Source: SSEF01 sp964398485 (GTDB lineage Bacteria > Patescibacteriota > Minisyncoccia > Moranbacterales > UBA1568). From it: a stretch of 7,916 bases of DNA. The notes beneath the pieces are model-generated. The model had not been told where the DNA came from and ran no database searches. It saw only the letters and a list, made by a program, of their open reading frames with translations. A program made the translations under genes and the position numbers. Position 1 is the first letter of the stretch, and each line of letters begins with the position of its first letter. This document shows, in pieces, positions 1-5,593 of the stretch. Location: NCBI GenBank assembly GCA_964398485.1, contig CAYNMD010000032.1:1-7916 (forward strand), read 5' to 3'.

Positions 1-29
1 TATCGTAGGGGAAAGAGATTATATTGTTA

Positions 30-55
30 AAAAACCACCCTTCTGGGTGGTTTTT
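30..55 (-). terminator. Intrinsic terminator, bidirectional, downstream of tRNA-Leu
   Basis: A perfect hairpin: CCACCC (35-40) pairs with GGGTGG (45-50) around a TTCT loop, and flanking A (30-34) and T (51-55) tracts extend the stem to 11 bp. Read on the minus strand, the stem is followed by a run of T from the complement of 29-34, so it fits as the terminator of the tRNA-Leu transcript, which ends about 40 nt earlier. Read on the plus strand, the T tract 51-55 could end a gene lying left of the window. The remaining bases 1-29 show no recognisable gene. Confidence 0.85.
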
Positions 56-95
56 GGTGGTATTGTGGATATACTGAATTTGAGAGCAGAAGATG

Positions 96-178
96 TGCCC
101 GGGGAGAGACTCGAACTCTCATGATATTGCTATCGCGGGATTTTGAGTCCCGTGCGTCTACCATTCCGCCACCCGGGC
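96..178 (-). tRNA. tRNA-Leu (anticodon CAA)
   Basis: The minus strand folds into a complete class II tRNA of 83 nt. The acceptor stem is GCCCGGG (178-172) with CCCGGGC (103-97) and discriminator A at 96. The anticodon stem CGGGA/TCCCG encloses the loop CTCAAAA, giving anticodon CAA (complement of 143-145), which reads UUG. The long variable arm GATA-GCAA-TATC is typical of leucine tRNAs. The T arm is GAGAG/CTCTC with loop TTCGAGT. The bases after the discriminator are CAT, so the 3' CCA is not encoded and must be added by the CCA-adding enzyme. There is no intron. The gene is divergent from parA, has its own promoter at 214-242 and ends at the hairpin 30-55. Confidence 0.96.
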
Positions 179-213
179 AGTATTTGGCTCAGAGCTAGCC
201 CTGAACATTAGGC

Positions 214-242
214 AGAATAGGGAATTGATGCCTGCTTGTCAA
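214..242 (-). promoter_or_regulatory. Sigma70-type promoter for tRNA-Leu
   Basis: On the minus strand a perfect -35 TTGACA (242-237) lies 17 nt from a -10 TATTCT (219-214). Transcription would start near 207, giving a leader of about 29 nt before the tRNA 5' end at 178. Only sequence match supports it, but the -35 is perfect and the spacer optimal, as expected for a stable RNA gene. Confidence 0.75.
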
Positions 243-253
243 TTGGCTATACT
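225..253 (+). promoter_or_regulatory. Sigma70-type promoter for parA-parB
   Basis: TTGATG (225-230) and TATACT (248-253) are separated by 17 nt on the plus strand. The predicted start near 260 would leave a short leader of about 17 nt before the parA ATG. The elements interleave with those of the divergent tRNA promoter: each -35 lies inside the other's spacer. The purine run AAGGAAG (254-260) is too far from the ATG (16 nt from its end) to be a normal ribosome binding site and may not be in the transcript at all. Confidence 0.65.
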
Positions 254-276
254 AAGGAAGAATCCTCTCATATCTC

Positions 277-1068
277 ATGGCTACCGTTATTGCTTTTGTG
301 AATCAGAAAGGTGGGGTGGGAAAGACCACGACCACTATTAATGTCGCTCGCTACCTGGCTGAGGAGGGGAAGCGGGTGCTTTTGGTTGATCTTGATCCTC
401 AGGGCAATGCCTCGTCAGGTCTCGGAGTGCATGTCCGGAATCTTGAAAAAAACCTCTATCATGCCATGATTTTGGGTCTACCAACGGAAGAGATTATTTT
501 GGATATTGGTATCGAAAACCTCTATCTTATTCCAGCAGCGCAGGACCTTGCTGGAGCAGAGATTGAAATGGTGCATATTGCCGAGCGAGAATTTAGACTT
601 TACCAGGCATTACGTCAGGTACGACCACAGTTTGATTTTATTTTGATTGATAGCCCTCCATCGCTTGGCCTTCTTACTGTTAATGGTCTGGTGGCGAGTG
701 ACGGAGTCATTATCCCGGTACAGACGGAGTACTATGCTCTCGAGGGACTATCGCAACTTTTGGGGACAGTCGAGCTGGTTCGTGAACATCTTCAACCAAA
801 ACTTCAAATTTTTGGGGCTCTGCTTACTTTGTTTGATCGACGCAATCGTTTGGCAAGGCAGGTAGTTGATGAGGTAAAGCGGCATTTTCCTGGGCCAGTT
901 TTTGAAAGTGTTATTCCAAGGTCAGTCAGACTTGCTGAAGCTCCTTCTTTTGGGAAATCAATTCTTGATTTTGATGCCTTTTCCAAGGGGGCGAGAGCTT
1001 ACCGGGCAGTAGTGAAGGAACTTTTGAGACAAGAAGAAGGGAGACAGGCTCAGCAAAACGTTTCATAA
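277..1068 (+). CDS. parA: ParA/Soj family chromosome-partitioning ATPase
   Basis: This 263-residue protein has the full set of ParA/MinD-superfamily motifs. The deviant Walker A KGGVGKTT is at residues 11-18 with the signature lysine K11. VDLDPQGN follows at 37-44, Walker B with DSPPSLG at 125-131, the PVQTEYYALEGL segment at 147-158, and the Soj-type IPRSVRLAEAPSFGKSI at 213-229. Length and motif spacing match short chromosomal Soj proteins, which lack the N-terminal DNA-binding extension of many plasmid ParAs. Family members bind ATP, dimerise, bind DNA nonspecifically and are stimulated by ParB to move replication origins apart. The ATG at 277 is favoured because TAA at 253-255 closes the frame upstream and no other start lies between. 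No Shine-Dalgarno sequence is visible in the 16 nt before it. parB follows after 26 nt, which suggests an operon. Confidence 0.96.
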   Translation: MATVIAFVNQKGGVGKTTTTINVARYLAEEGKRVLLVDLDPQGNASSGLGVHVRNLEKNLYHAMILGLPTEEIILDIGIENLYLIPAAQDLAGAEIEMVHIAEREFRLYQALRQVRPQFDFILIDSPPSLGLLTVNGLVASDGVIIPVQTEYYALEGLSQLLGTVELVREHLQPKLQIFGALLTLFDRRNRLARQVVDEVKRHFPGPVFESVIPRSVRLAEAPSFGKSILDFDAFSKGARAYRAVVKELLRQEEGRQAQQNVS

Positions 1069-1094
1069 TTCCTCAATTTATTGAATTTATTTTT

Positions 1095-2018
1095 ATGAGT
1101 CAACAGTATGGATTAGGGCGGGGATTAGCCTCGCTCATCCCTCCCAAGAAAGGAACTACGGCGCCAGTTGAGGAGGGGCTCTCTCAAAACCAGTCAGTAC
1201 AGTCCAAGCCTGCCAGTCTTCCGATGGCTACCCTTTCTCATCCAGAAATGCCGGTGACACATGAAATTTCGATAGGATCAATCATTCCTAATCCCAATCA
1301 GCCGAGACTCCATTTCGATGAAACAAAACTCGCAGAACTTTCAGAATCAATCAAAGAACATGGGATCATCCAACCGCTTATCGTGACCAAGCGAGAGGGT
1401 GGCTATGAACTGATCGCAGGCGAACGTCGCCTCCAGGCAGCCAAAAGAGCTGGGCTTACTATGGTACCGGTAGTCGTCCGTGAAGCGGGCAATCAAGAAA
1501 AGCTCGAGCTCGCCATTATCGAAAACATTCAGCGTCATGATCTTAATCCGATTGAAGAGGCCAAGGCATATCTCCGGCTGGCTGAAGAATTTGGGCTTCA
1601 TCAGGATGAGGTAGCTCAAAAGATGGGCAAGAGTCGATCAACGGTTGCTAATACTCTCAGGCTGCTAACACTTCCAGTCGAAATCCAACGAGCTGTGATG
1701 GAGGGTAAACTCTCGGAAGGTCATGCTAAAGCACTTCTTTCAATTGATAACCCCGAAAAGCAGCGCGCTCTCTTTGAACTCATTTTGAAAGAAGAACTCA
1801 CCGTTCGTGAGACCGAGGATCGAGCCAGAGCGGTAGCGGTCAAGTCCCATCTCCGCACAACTCGAGAAATGAGTCCAGAAATTGTAGCCAAAGAAGAGTG
1901 GCTTACAGAACAACTAGGGACCAAGGTAAAAATTGCCGCCAAGGGAAAAGGCGGGCGTATCATGATTGAATATTATTCACCCGAGGAGCTTAATTCTATT
2001 CTTGGGAAGATGGCATAA
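1095..2018 (+). CDS. parB: ParB/Spo0J family chromosome-partitioning CTPase and DNA-binding protein
   Basis: This 307-residue protein has the domain order of chromosomal ParB. The N-terminal GLGRGLASLIP (6-16) is the ParA-contacting peptide. A low-complexity linker (about 17-55) leads to the ParB/sulfiredoxin-type CTP-binding domain, with NPNQPR (66-71), GERR (109-112, triphosphate contact) and ENIQRHDLNPIEEA (143-156). A helix-turn-helix at about 167-190 (DEVAQKMGKSRSTVANTLRLL) would read parS. A C-terminal dimerisation domain follows (about 262-307). In the family, ParB loads at parS as a CTP-dependent sliding clamp and stimulates ParA. The start is supported by the position of the N-terminal peptide. 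The upstream 20 nt are AT-rich with no Shine-Dalgarno sequence; a weak TCAA-TTTA-TTGA inverted repeat lies in the parA-parB gap. No good parS site was found in this window. The next gene starts 8 nt after the stop. Confidence 0.95.
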   Translation: MSQQYGLGRGLASLIPPKKGTTAPVEEGLSQNQSVQSKPASLPMATLSHPEMPVTHEISIGSIIPNPNQPRLHFDETKLAELSESIKEHGIIQPLIVTKREGGYELIAGERRLQAAKRAGLTMVPVVVREAGNQEKLELAIIENIQRHDLNPIEEAKAYLRLAEEFGLHQDEVAQKMGKSRSTVANTLRLLTLPVEIQRAVMEGKLSEGHAKALLSIDNPEKQRALFELILKEELTVRETEDRARAVAVKSHLRTTREMSPEIVAKEEWLTEQLGTKVKIAAKGKGGRIMIEYYSPEELNSILGKMA

Positions 2019-2026
2019 TCGAAGAA

Positions 2027-5000
2027 ATGTCCACGTACTCATTTACTAGAGCTCGAATCTTTCAGTGGATGGGTATACTGCTTGCCCTCGGAGTGATTGC
2101 TGTTTCGTATTGGTATTTCAGTGTTCGAGCGGGTGTCAAACTTAATACATCAGAAGTACAATCGAATGGTTCTGGGCGATTGGAGAGTGGCCTGGGTCTT
2201 TACTATGCCTTCGATGAAGGTTCTGGCAGTACAGTGAATGATCTTTCGAGTAATATTTACGATGGTACTACTAATGTAACTTGGGCAGCAGGACAAATCG
2301 GACAGGCTGGTTATTTTGACGGATTAGCGAATGTTTCCGATAGTGACTCAGGTCCAGAGGCTATTGATTTTACGGACGGAGAAGACTTTACCATGGCAGC
2401 TTGGTTTAATCGAGACACCTTCACGAGTGACGATGCAATTATTGCGAGAAGAACTGGCATAAGCGCTGCCAATAATGGCTACATCCTTTATATTGATGAT
2501 GCTACCGACAAACTCACTTTTGAAGTGTCTGATGGTACAGATGAATACCAACTCGAATCAGTTTCTACATTTACGAGTACAGGGTGGCATCACTTTGCGA
2601 TAGTGTGGGATCAGGACTCGGCTACTGGAAGTGAGATTTATATTGATGGTATAGCCAACAGTGCTGCTGATACTGGGACGATTGGCAATATTGGAGACCT
2701 CAGTAATACGCGTGTGATTGCTCTGGGGGCGGAATCTGATGCAGGCAATCCTTTTGATGGAAAACTTGATGAACTACAAATCTATGAGAGAGTTCTCGCA
2801 GCTGCCCAAATCCAATCCCTCTACAAACAGGGACAAAGCGATGAAACCAATACTGGTGCCTCACAACCCCAAGGGACAGGTCGTCTCGACTCCGGCCTTG
2901 CTGGGTACTGGAAAATGGATGATGGGAGCGGCACCAGTGCGACCGACAGTAGTACCAATGCGAATACCGGCACCCTCACCAATGGTCCGACTTGGACGAC
3001 AGGTCAGATAGGTGGAGCAGTGAGCTTTGATGGGACGGATGATTATATTGACGCTGGAGATCAGTCATCACTCGAGGTAAATGGCAACTCACTCTCTATT
3101 GGCGGATGGTTTAGGATCGGTGCGTATCCATCAGGCAACCGCGCATTCTTAATCACTAAAGGTGGCGCATCTAGTAGCTACTATGAGTATGAACTCAGTA
3201 TTAATGGCTTTAACTCCAATAAATTTCGTTTTGCTGTCTATAACAGTACGGGTATCTCAGCGTATATTTATGTGGATAGTAATTCTGTGCCTGCGCTCAA
3301 TACCTGGTTTCATGTATTAGCTATTTGGGATAAAGATACGGTGTCGGCCAGGCTCTACTTTAATGGCGCCCTAGAAAACACATCAACAACGACGAGTGGT
3401 AGTTTACATACCAATAGGACTTCCAATTTTAATATCGGTCGCCGGAGTGATAGCGCAGAAACTGAACTTACTGGTAAGGCTGACGAAGTTCGTATCTACA
3501 ACCGCGTACTCTCGAGTGACGAAGTCGCTGATCTCTATCGTCTCACCTCTCCCTCTGGGACCGACACCTCTCTCAAAGGCTATTGGTCATTTAACGGGAA
3601 AGATATCTCCGGCACCACGGCCTATGACCGCAGTGGTGCGGGGAATAATGGTACCCTCACCAATGGTCCTGCGGTCATTCCAGGCAAAGTCGGTCAAGCA
3701 CTCTCGTTTGATGGGAGTAATGACTACGTTGACGCTGGTGATTCTACGTTATTTGAACCGTCACAAAATGTTACACTTCTTGCATGGATTTATCCTACCG
3801 CATCTGGTTCTTATCCAGGAATAATTACGAAATCTAGTAGCAACGGAGAGTCTCTTTGCAAATACTCACTCTACTTATATAGCTCAACGAGACAGTTAGC
3901 ATTTGCTATGGGTGGAAATAGCCGGGTATCGACTAATTTGATCGTACCATTAAATCAATGGTCACTCGTTGCTGTTACACAAGATGGTTCTGGTCTTACG
4001 CTTTATCTCAACGGAGACTCAGAGGCGTTTACAATTTTATCTGCACCATCATATTCAACTGAATCGTTTAAAATTGGAACTTGGACTGGATCATCTCAAA
4101 TGTTTACGGGGAAAATCGATGAAGTACGTATCTACAACACGGCGCTCACAGCCGCTCAAATCCAATCCCTTTATAAGCAGGGTCAAGCCGACGAAGTGAA
4201 TACCGGGGCATCACAGGCCCAGGGTACTGGCCGTCTCGACTCAGGCCTTGCTGGGTACTGGAAAATGGATGACGGTAGTGGCACGAGTGCTACTGATTCA
4301 TCAACCAATGCGAATACCGGCACTCTCACCAATGGTCCCACCTGGACGACGGGTCAGATTGGGGGTGCTGTGGATTTTGATGGAACCAATGATTATTTGA
4401 CCGTTCCGGATAGTAGTGCCTTGGACATGACCTCAGATGTTACTGTTTCAGCTTGGTTTAAGGCTGATACTTGGCCAAGTGGCTACGCGGCTATTGCTAA
4501 TAAGAATGGTAACTATATATTGCGGAAAGAAATTACCCCAAATGACAATCTCGTTTTTTATTGGTGGGATGGGTCCCGGCTCCGTTATGCTCAATCTTCG
4601 ATGGGTTCAATTAATTCGATTTCTACTGGTGTATGGCATCATATAGCTGCAGTAGCTGTGGGTAATGCAGCTTCTGCTATATACATTGATGGAGTCTTGT
4701 TTGGGAGCGGAAACGGTGATGCTGGAGCAGCAAGTCGCACCCTCACTAATCCCCTTGAAATAGGGGGTGACTCTGGGGCGGGGTCTCAATTTGACGGGAA
4801 GATCGACGAAGTACGTATCTACAATAGAGCTCTTTCTGCCGATGAAGTGGCGCAGCTCTATCGTCTCACCTCTCCCACGGGCGTCGATACTACCCTCAAA
4901 GGTTACTGGACATTTAATGGCAAGGACATCTCTGGAACAACGGCCTATGATAGGAGCGGCGCCGGCAACAATGGCACTCTCACCAATGGCCCGACGGTAT

Positions 5001-5548
5001 CGCCAGGTAAGGTAGGTCAGGCGCTTAGTTTTGATGGGAGTAATGATTATGTGAATATTGGAGATGTTTCTTCTGTCGAGGGAGTGAGTCAAATTAGTAT
5101 GAGTGCATGGATAAAGCCGCGATCTCTGGTTGATTATGGTGGAATTATCAGTAAGTATACAGGTCTTTTTAGTGATTTAACACTTAATCTGGGAGGCGGT
5201 GTTACTAATGGAAATACGGCGATTGCCGTTTCGATAAGGAACGGGAGTAATTCGTATGGGTACACCAATGCTGGATATATTTCCGTAAATAATTGGACAT
5301 TTGTAACGTTTGTTTTTGATGGTACTCAAACAGGAAATGCAAATAGATTAAAAATATATATAAATGGGACAGAGGTTGCTTTAAGTTTCTCCGGAACAAT
5401 CCCGGCAACTACTGCTTCAAATGATGCCAATTTGAATATCGGAAAAGTAAATACAATCTATTTTGATGGAACTATTGATGAGCCACGTATCTACAACACG
5501 GCGCTCACGGCCACTCAGATTCAGGCGCTGTATAATGCTGGAAAATAA
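2027..5548 (+). CDS. Exported or membrane-anchored protein with five tandem LamG-like modules
   Basis: This 1173-residue protein has a hydrophobic segment at about 13-31 preceded by R8 and R10, so it is either a signal anchor or a signal peptide; VRA|G (cleavage after A35) is a possible site. The rest is five LamG/concanavalin A-like modules (LamG_3 type) at about 56-266, 289-506, 516-718, 739-948 and 956-1173. Each has an entry such as GYW-x-[MF]-[DN], FDG-x-[ND]-DY near the first quarter, an I/AWF-type strand, a W-H/x-x-hAhh strand, a YIDG/YFNG-type hairpin, and the family hallmark DEVRIYNRALS near the end. Such domains often bind carbohydrate or protein on cell surfaces; the ligand here is unknown. 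There is a single cysteine (C611) and no catalytic domain or sorting motif; the protein ends right after module five. Spacing suggests co-transcription with parB. The start is supported by the matching leader of the downstream paralogue; GAAGAA directly before the ATG is a poor ribosome site. Confidence 0.9.
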   Translation: MSTYSFTRARIFQWMGILLALGVIAVSYWYFSVRAGVKLNTSEVQSNGSGRLESGLGLYYAFDEGSGSTVNDLSSNIYDGTTNVTWAAGQIGQAGYFDGLANVSDSDSGPEAIDFTDGEDFTMAAWFNRDTFTSDDAIIARRTGISAANNGYILYIDDATDKLTFEVSDGTDEYQLESVSTFTSTGWHHFAIVWDQDSATGSEIYIDGIANSAADTGTIGNIGDLSNTRVIALGAESDAGNPFDGKLDELQIYERVLAAAQIQSLYKQGQSDETNTGASQPQGTGRLDSGLAGYWKMDDGSGTSATDSSTNANTGTLTNGPTWTTGQIGGAVSFDGTDDYIDAGDQSSLEVNGNSLSIGGWFRIGAYPSGNRAFLITKGGASSSYYEYELSINGFNSNKFRFAVYNSTGISAYIYVDSNSVPALNTWFHVLAIWDKDTVSARLYFNGALENTSTTTSGSLHTNRTSNFNIGRRSDSAETELTGKADEVRIYNRVLSSDEVADLYRLTSPSGTDTSLKGYWSFNGKDISGTTAYDRSGAGNNGTLTNGPAVIPGKVGQALSFDGSNDYVDAGDSTLFEPSQNVTLLAWIYPTASGSYPGIITKSSSNGESLCKYSLYLYSSTRQLAFAMGGNSRVSTNLIVPLNQWSLVAVTQDGSGLTLYLNGDSEAFTILSAPSYSTESFKIGTWTGSSQMFTGKIDEVRIYNTALTAAQIQSLYKQGQADEVNTGASQAQGTGRLDSGLAGYWKMDDGSGTSATDSSTNANTGTLTNGPTWTTGQIGGAVDFDGTNDYLTVPDSSALDMTSDVTVSAWFKADTWPSGYAAIANKNGNYILRKEITPNDNLVFYWWDGSRLRYAQSSMGSINSISTGVWHHIAAVAVGNAASAIYIDGVLFGSGNGDAGAASRTLTNPLEIGGDSGAGSQFDGKIDEVRIYNRALSADEVAQLYRLTSPTGVDTTLKGYWTFNGKDISGTTAYDRSGAGNNGTLTNGPTVSPGKVGQALSFDGSNDYVNIGDVSSVEGVSQISMSAWIKPRSLVDYGGIISKYTGLFSDLTLNLGGGVTNGNTAIAVSIRNGSNSYGYTNAGYISVNNWTFVTFVFDGTQTGNANRLKIYINGTEVALSFSGTIPATTASNDANLNIGKVNTIYFDGTIDEPRIYNTALTATQIQALYNAGK
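2387..2794 (+). repeat. LamG core shared with 7265-7672
   Basis: Residues 121-256 of the first LamG protein share, in order, WFNRDTFT, GY[IV]LY[IV]DDA, FEVSDGTDEY, TLGNIG/TIGNIG, GAESDAG and PFDGKLDE with residues 558-693 of the second. It is the interior of module 1, next to a YKQG-type exit. Confidence 0.85.
2807..3022 (+). repeat. A-frame repeat, copy 1 (module 1 exit and module 2 entry)
   Basis: Encodes residues 261-332 of the first LamG protein, from QIQSLYKQG through GTGRLDSGLAGYW to TWTTGQIGGAV. It is the reference copy for the others. A 29-nt stretch at 2894-2922 is identical to 4244-4272 in copy 2. Confidence 0.88.
3482..3730 (+). repeat. B-frame repeat, copy 1 (module 2 exit and module 3 entry)
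   Basis: Encodes residues 486-568 of the first LamG protein: DEVRIYNRVLSSDEV, YRLTSPSGTDTSLKGYW, FNGKDISGTTAYDRSG and GKVGQALSFDGSNDYV. This linker joins an A-type module to a B-type module, with YRLTSP in place of the YKQG exit. Confidence 0.87.
4126..4149 (+). repeat. 24-nt exact repeat in module 3 exit
   Basis: Identical to 5485-5508; encodes RIYNTALT. It lies at the border between a variable core and the conserved exit and is long enough to seed homologous pairing. Confidence 0.85.
4157..4372 (+). repeat. A-frame repeat, copy 2 (module 3 exit and module 4 entry)
   Basis: Encodes residues 711-782. It lies exactly 1350 nt (450 codons) after copy 1, without any indel in its 72 codons, and differs from it mostly at third positions and at a few linker residues (for example QADEVNTGASQAQ against QSDETNTGASQPQ). 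Confidence 0.88.
4805..5053 (+). repeat. B-frame repeat, copy 2 (module 4 exit and module 5 entry)
   Basis: Encodes residues 927-1009. Same 83-codon length as copy 1 and nearly the same protein (TSPTGVDTTLKGYWTFNGKDISG), starting 1323 nt downstream of it. The sequence changes abruptly to an AT-rich core right after it. Confidence 0.87.
5485..5508 (+). repeat. 24-nt exact repeat in module 5 exit
   Basis: Second copy of the sequence at 4126-4149. Identity stops soon after it, where the gene ends with ALYNAGK and the stop codon instead of a linker to another module. Confidence 0.85.
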
Positions 5549-5555
5549 GAAGGTT

Positions 5556-5564
5556 TGGTATACT
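5556..5564 (+). promoter_or_regulatory. Candidate extended -10 promoter for the second LamG gene
   Basis: TGG followed by TATACT (5559-5564) matches an extended -10 element (TGnTATAAT) and has the same hexamer as the proposed parA -10. No good -35 is present at the right distance (the 17-nt position reads TGCTGG). Transcription from here would start near 5571, giving a leader of about 23 nt that carries the ribosome binding site but lacks most of the left arm of the hairpin at 5565-5590. This is a sequence-based candidate only. Confidence 0.45.
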
Positions 5565-5590
5565 GAAGACATCTTTTAAGAGGTGTTTTT
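5565..5590 (+). terminator. Hairpin with T tract between the two LamG genes; weak terminator or SD occluder
   Basis: ACATCT (5569-5574) pairs with AGGTGT (5581-5586, one G-U pair) around a 6-nt loop, and GAAG (5565-5568) pairs with TTTT (5587-5590) with two further G-U pairs, giving a stem of about 10 bp that ends in a T run. It lies 17 nt after the stop of the first LamG gene, where an intrinsic terminator could sit, but the stem is AU/GU-rich and therefore weak. Its right arm contains the Shine-Dalgarno-like AGAGGTG of the next gene, only 8 nt before its ATG, so in a readthrough transcript it could instead hide that site. Confidence 0.45.
5578..5585 (+). promoter_or_regulatory. Shine-Dalgarno site of the second LamG gene
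   Basis: AAGAGGTG ends 8 nt before the ATG at 5594 and is the only strong Shine-Dalgarno match among the four genes in the window. It supports the chosen start, as does the leader's match to the upstream paralogue. Confidence 0.65.
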
Positions 5591-5593
5591 GGC

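Noticed and set aside
64..72. TGTGGATAT, one mismatch from a DnaA box, near the parAB locus
   Set aside because: It is a single site with no cluster and no AT-rich unwinding region next to it; a similar 8-of-9 match occurs by chance inside the LamG gene at 3271-3279.
70..75. TATACT hexamer on the plus strand left of the tRNA
   Set aside because: There is no -35 at a suitable distance, and transcription would run antisense through the tRNA gene.
1069..1094. TCAA-TTTA-TTGA inverted repeat followed by T-rich sequence between parA and parB as a terminator
   Set aside because: The stem is only four base pairs, without G-C strength; too weak to separate two genes that normally share an operon.
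1310..1328. TTTCGATGAAA within parB, a parS-like palindrome
   Set aside because: The half-sites have the wrong spacing for parS, and the bases simply encode FDET in the conserved ParB domain.
1966..1995. TTGAAT-18-TTAATT in the parB 3' end as a promoter for the first LamG gene
   Set aside because: Both hexamers are poor and the spacer is not optimal; the bases are explained by the conserved C-terminal coding region of parB.
2024..2042. CCACGT at the start of the first LamG gene resembles the centre of a parS site
   Set aside because: Aligned to the common bacterial parS 16-mer only about 7 positions fit and the right arm GAAACA is absent, so it is not a palindrome.
4607..5092. Open frame of 161 codons on the minus strand within the first LamG gene
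   Set aside because: It is antisense to a clear LamG module; similar antisense frames recur at other repeat copies because the repeated DNA lacks stops in that frame.
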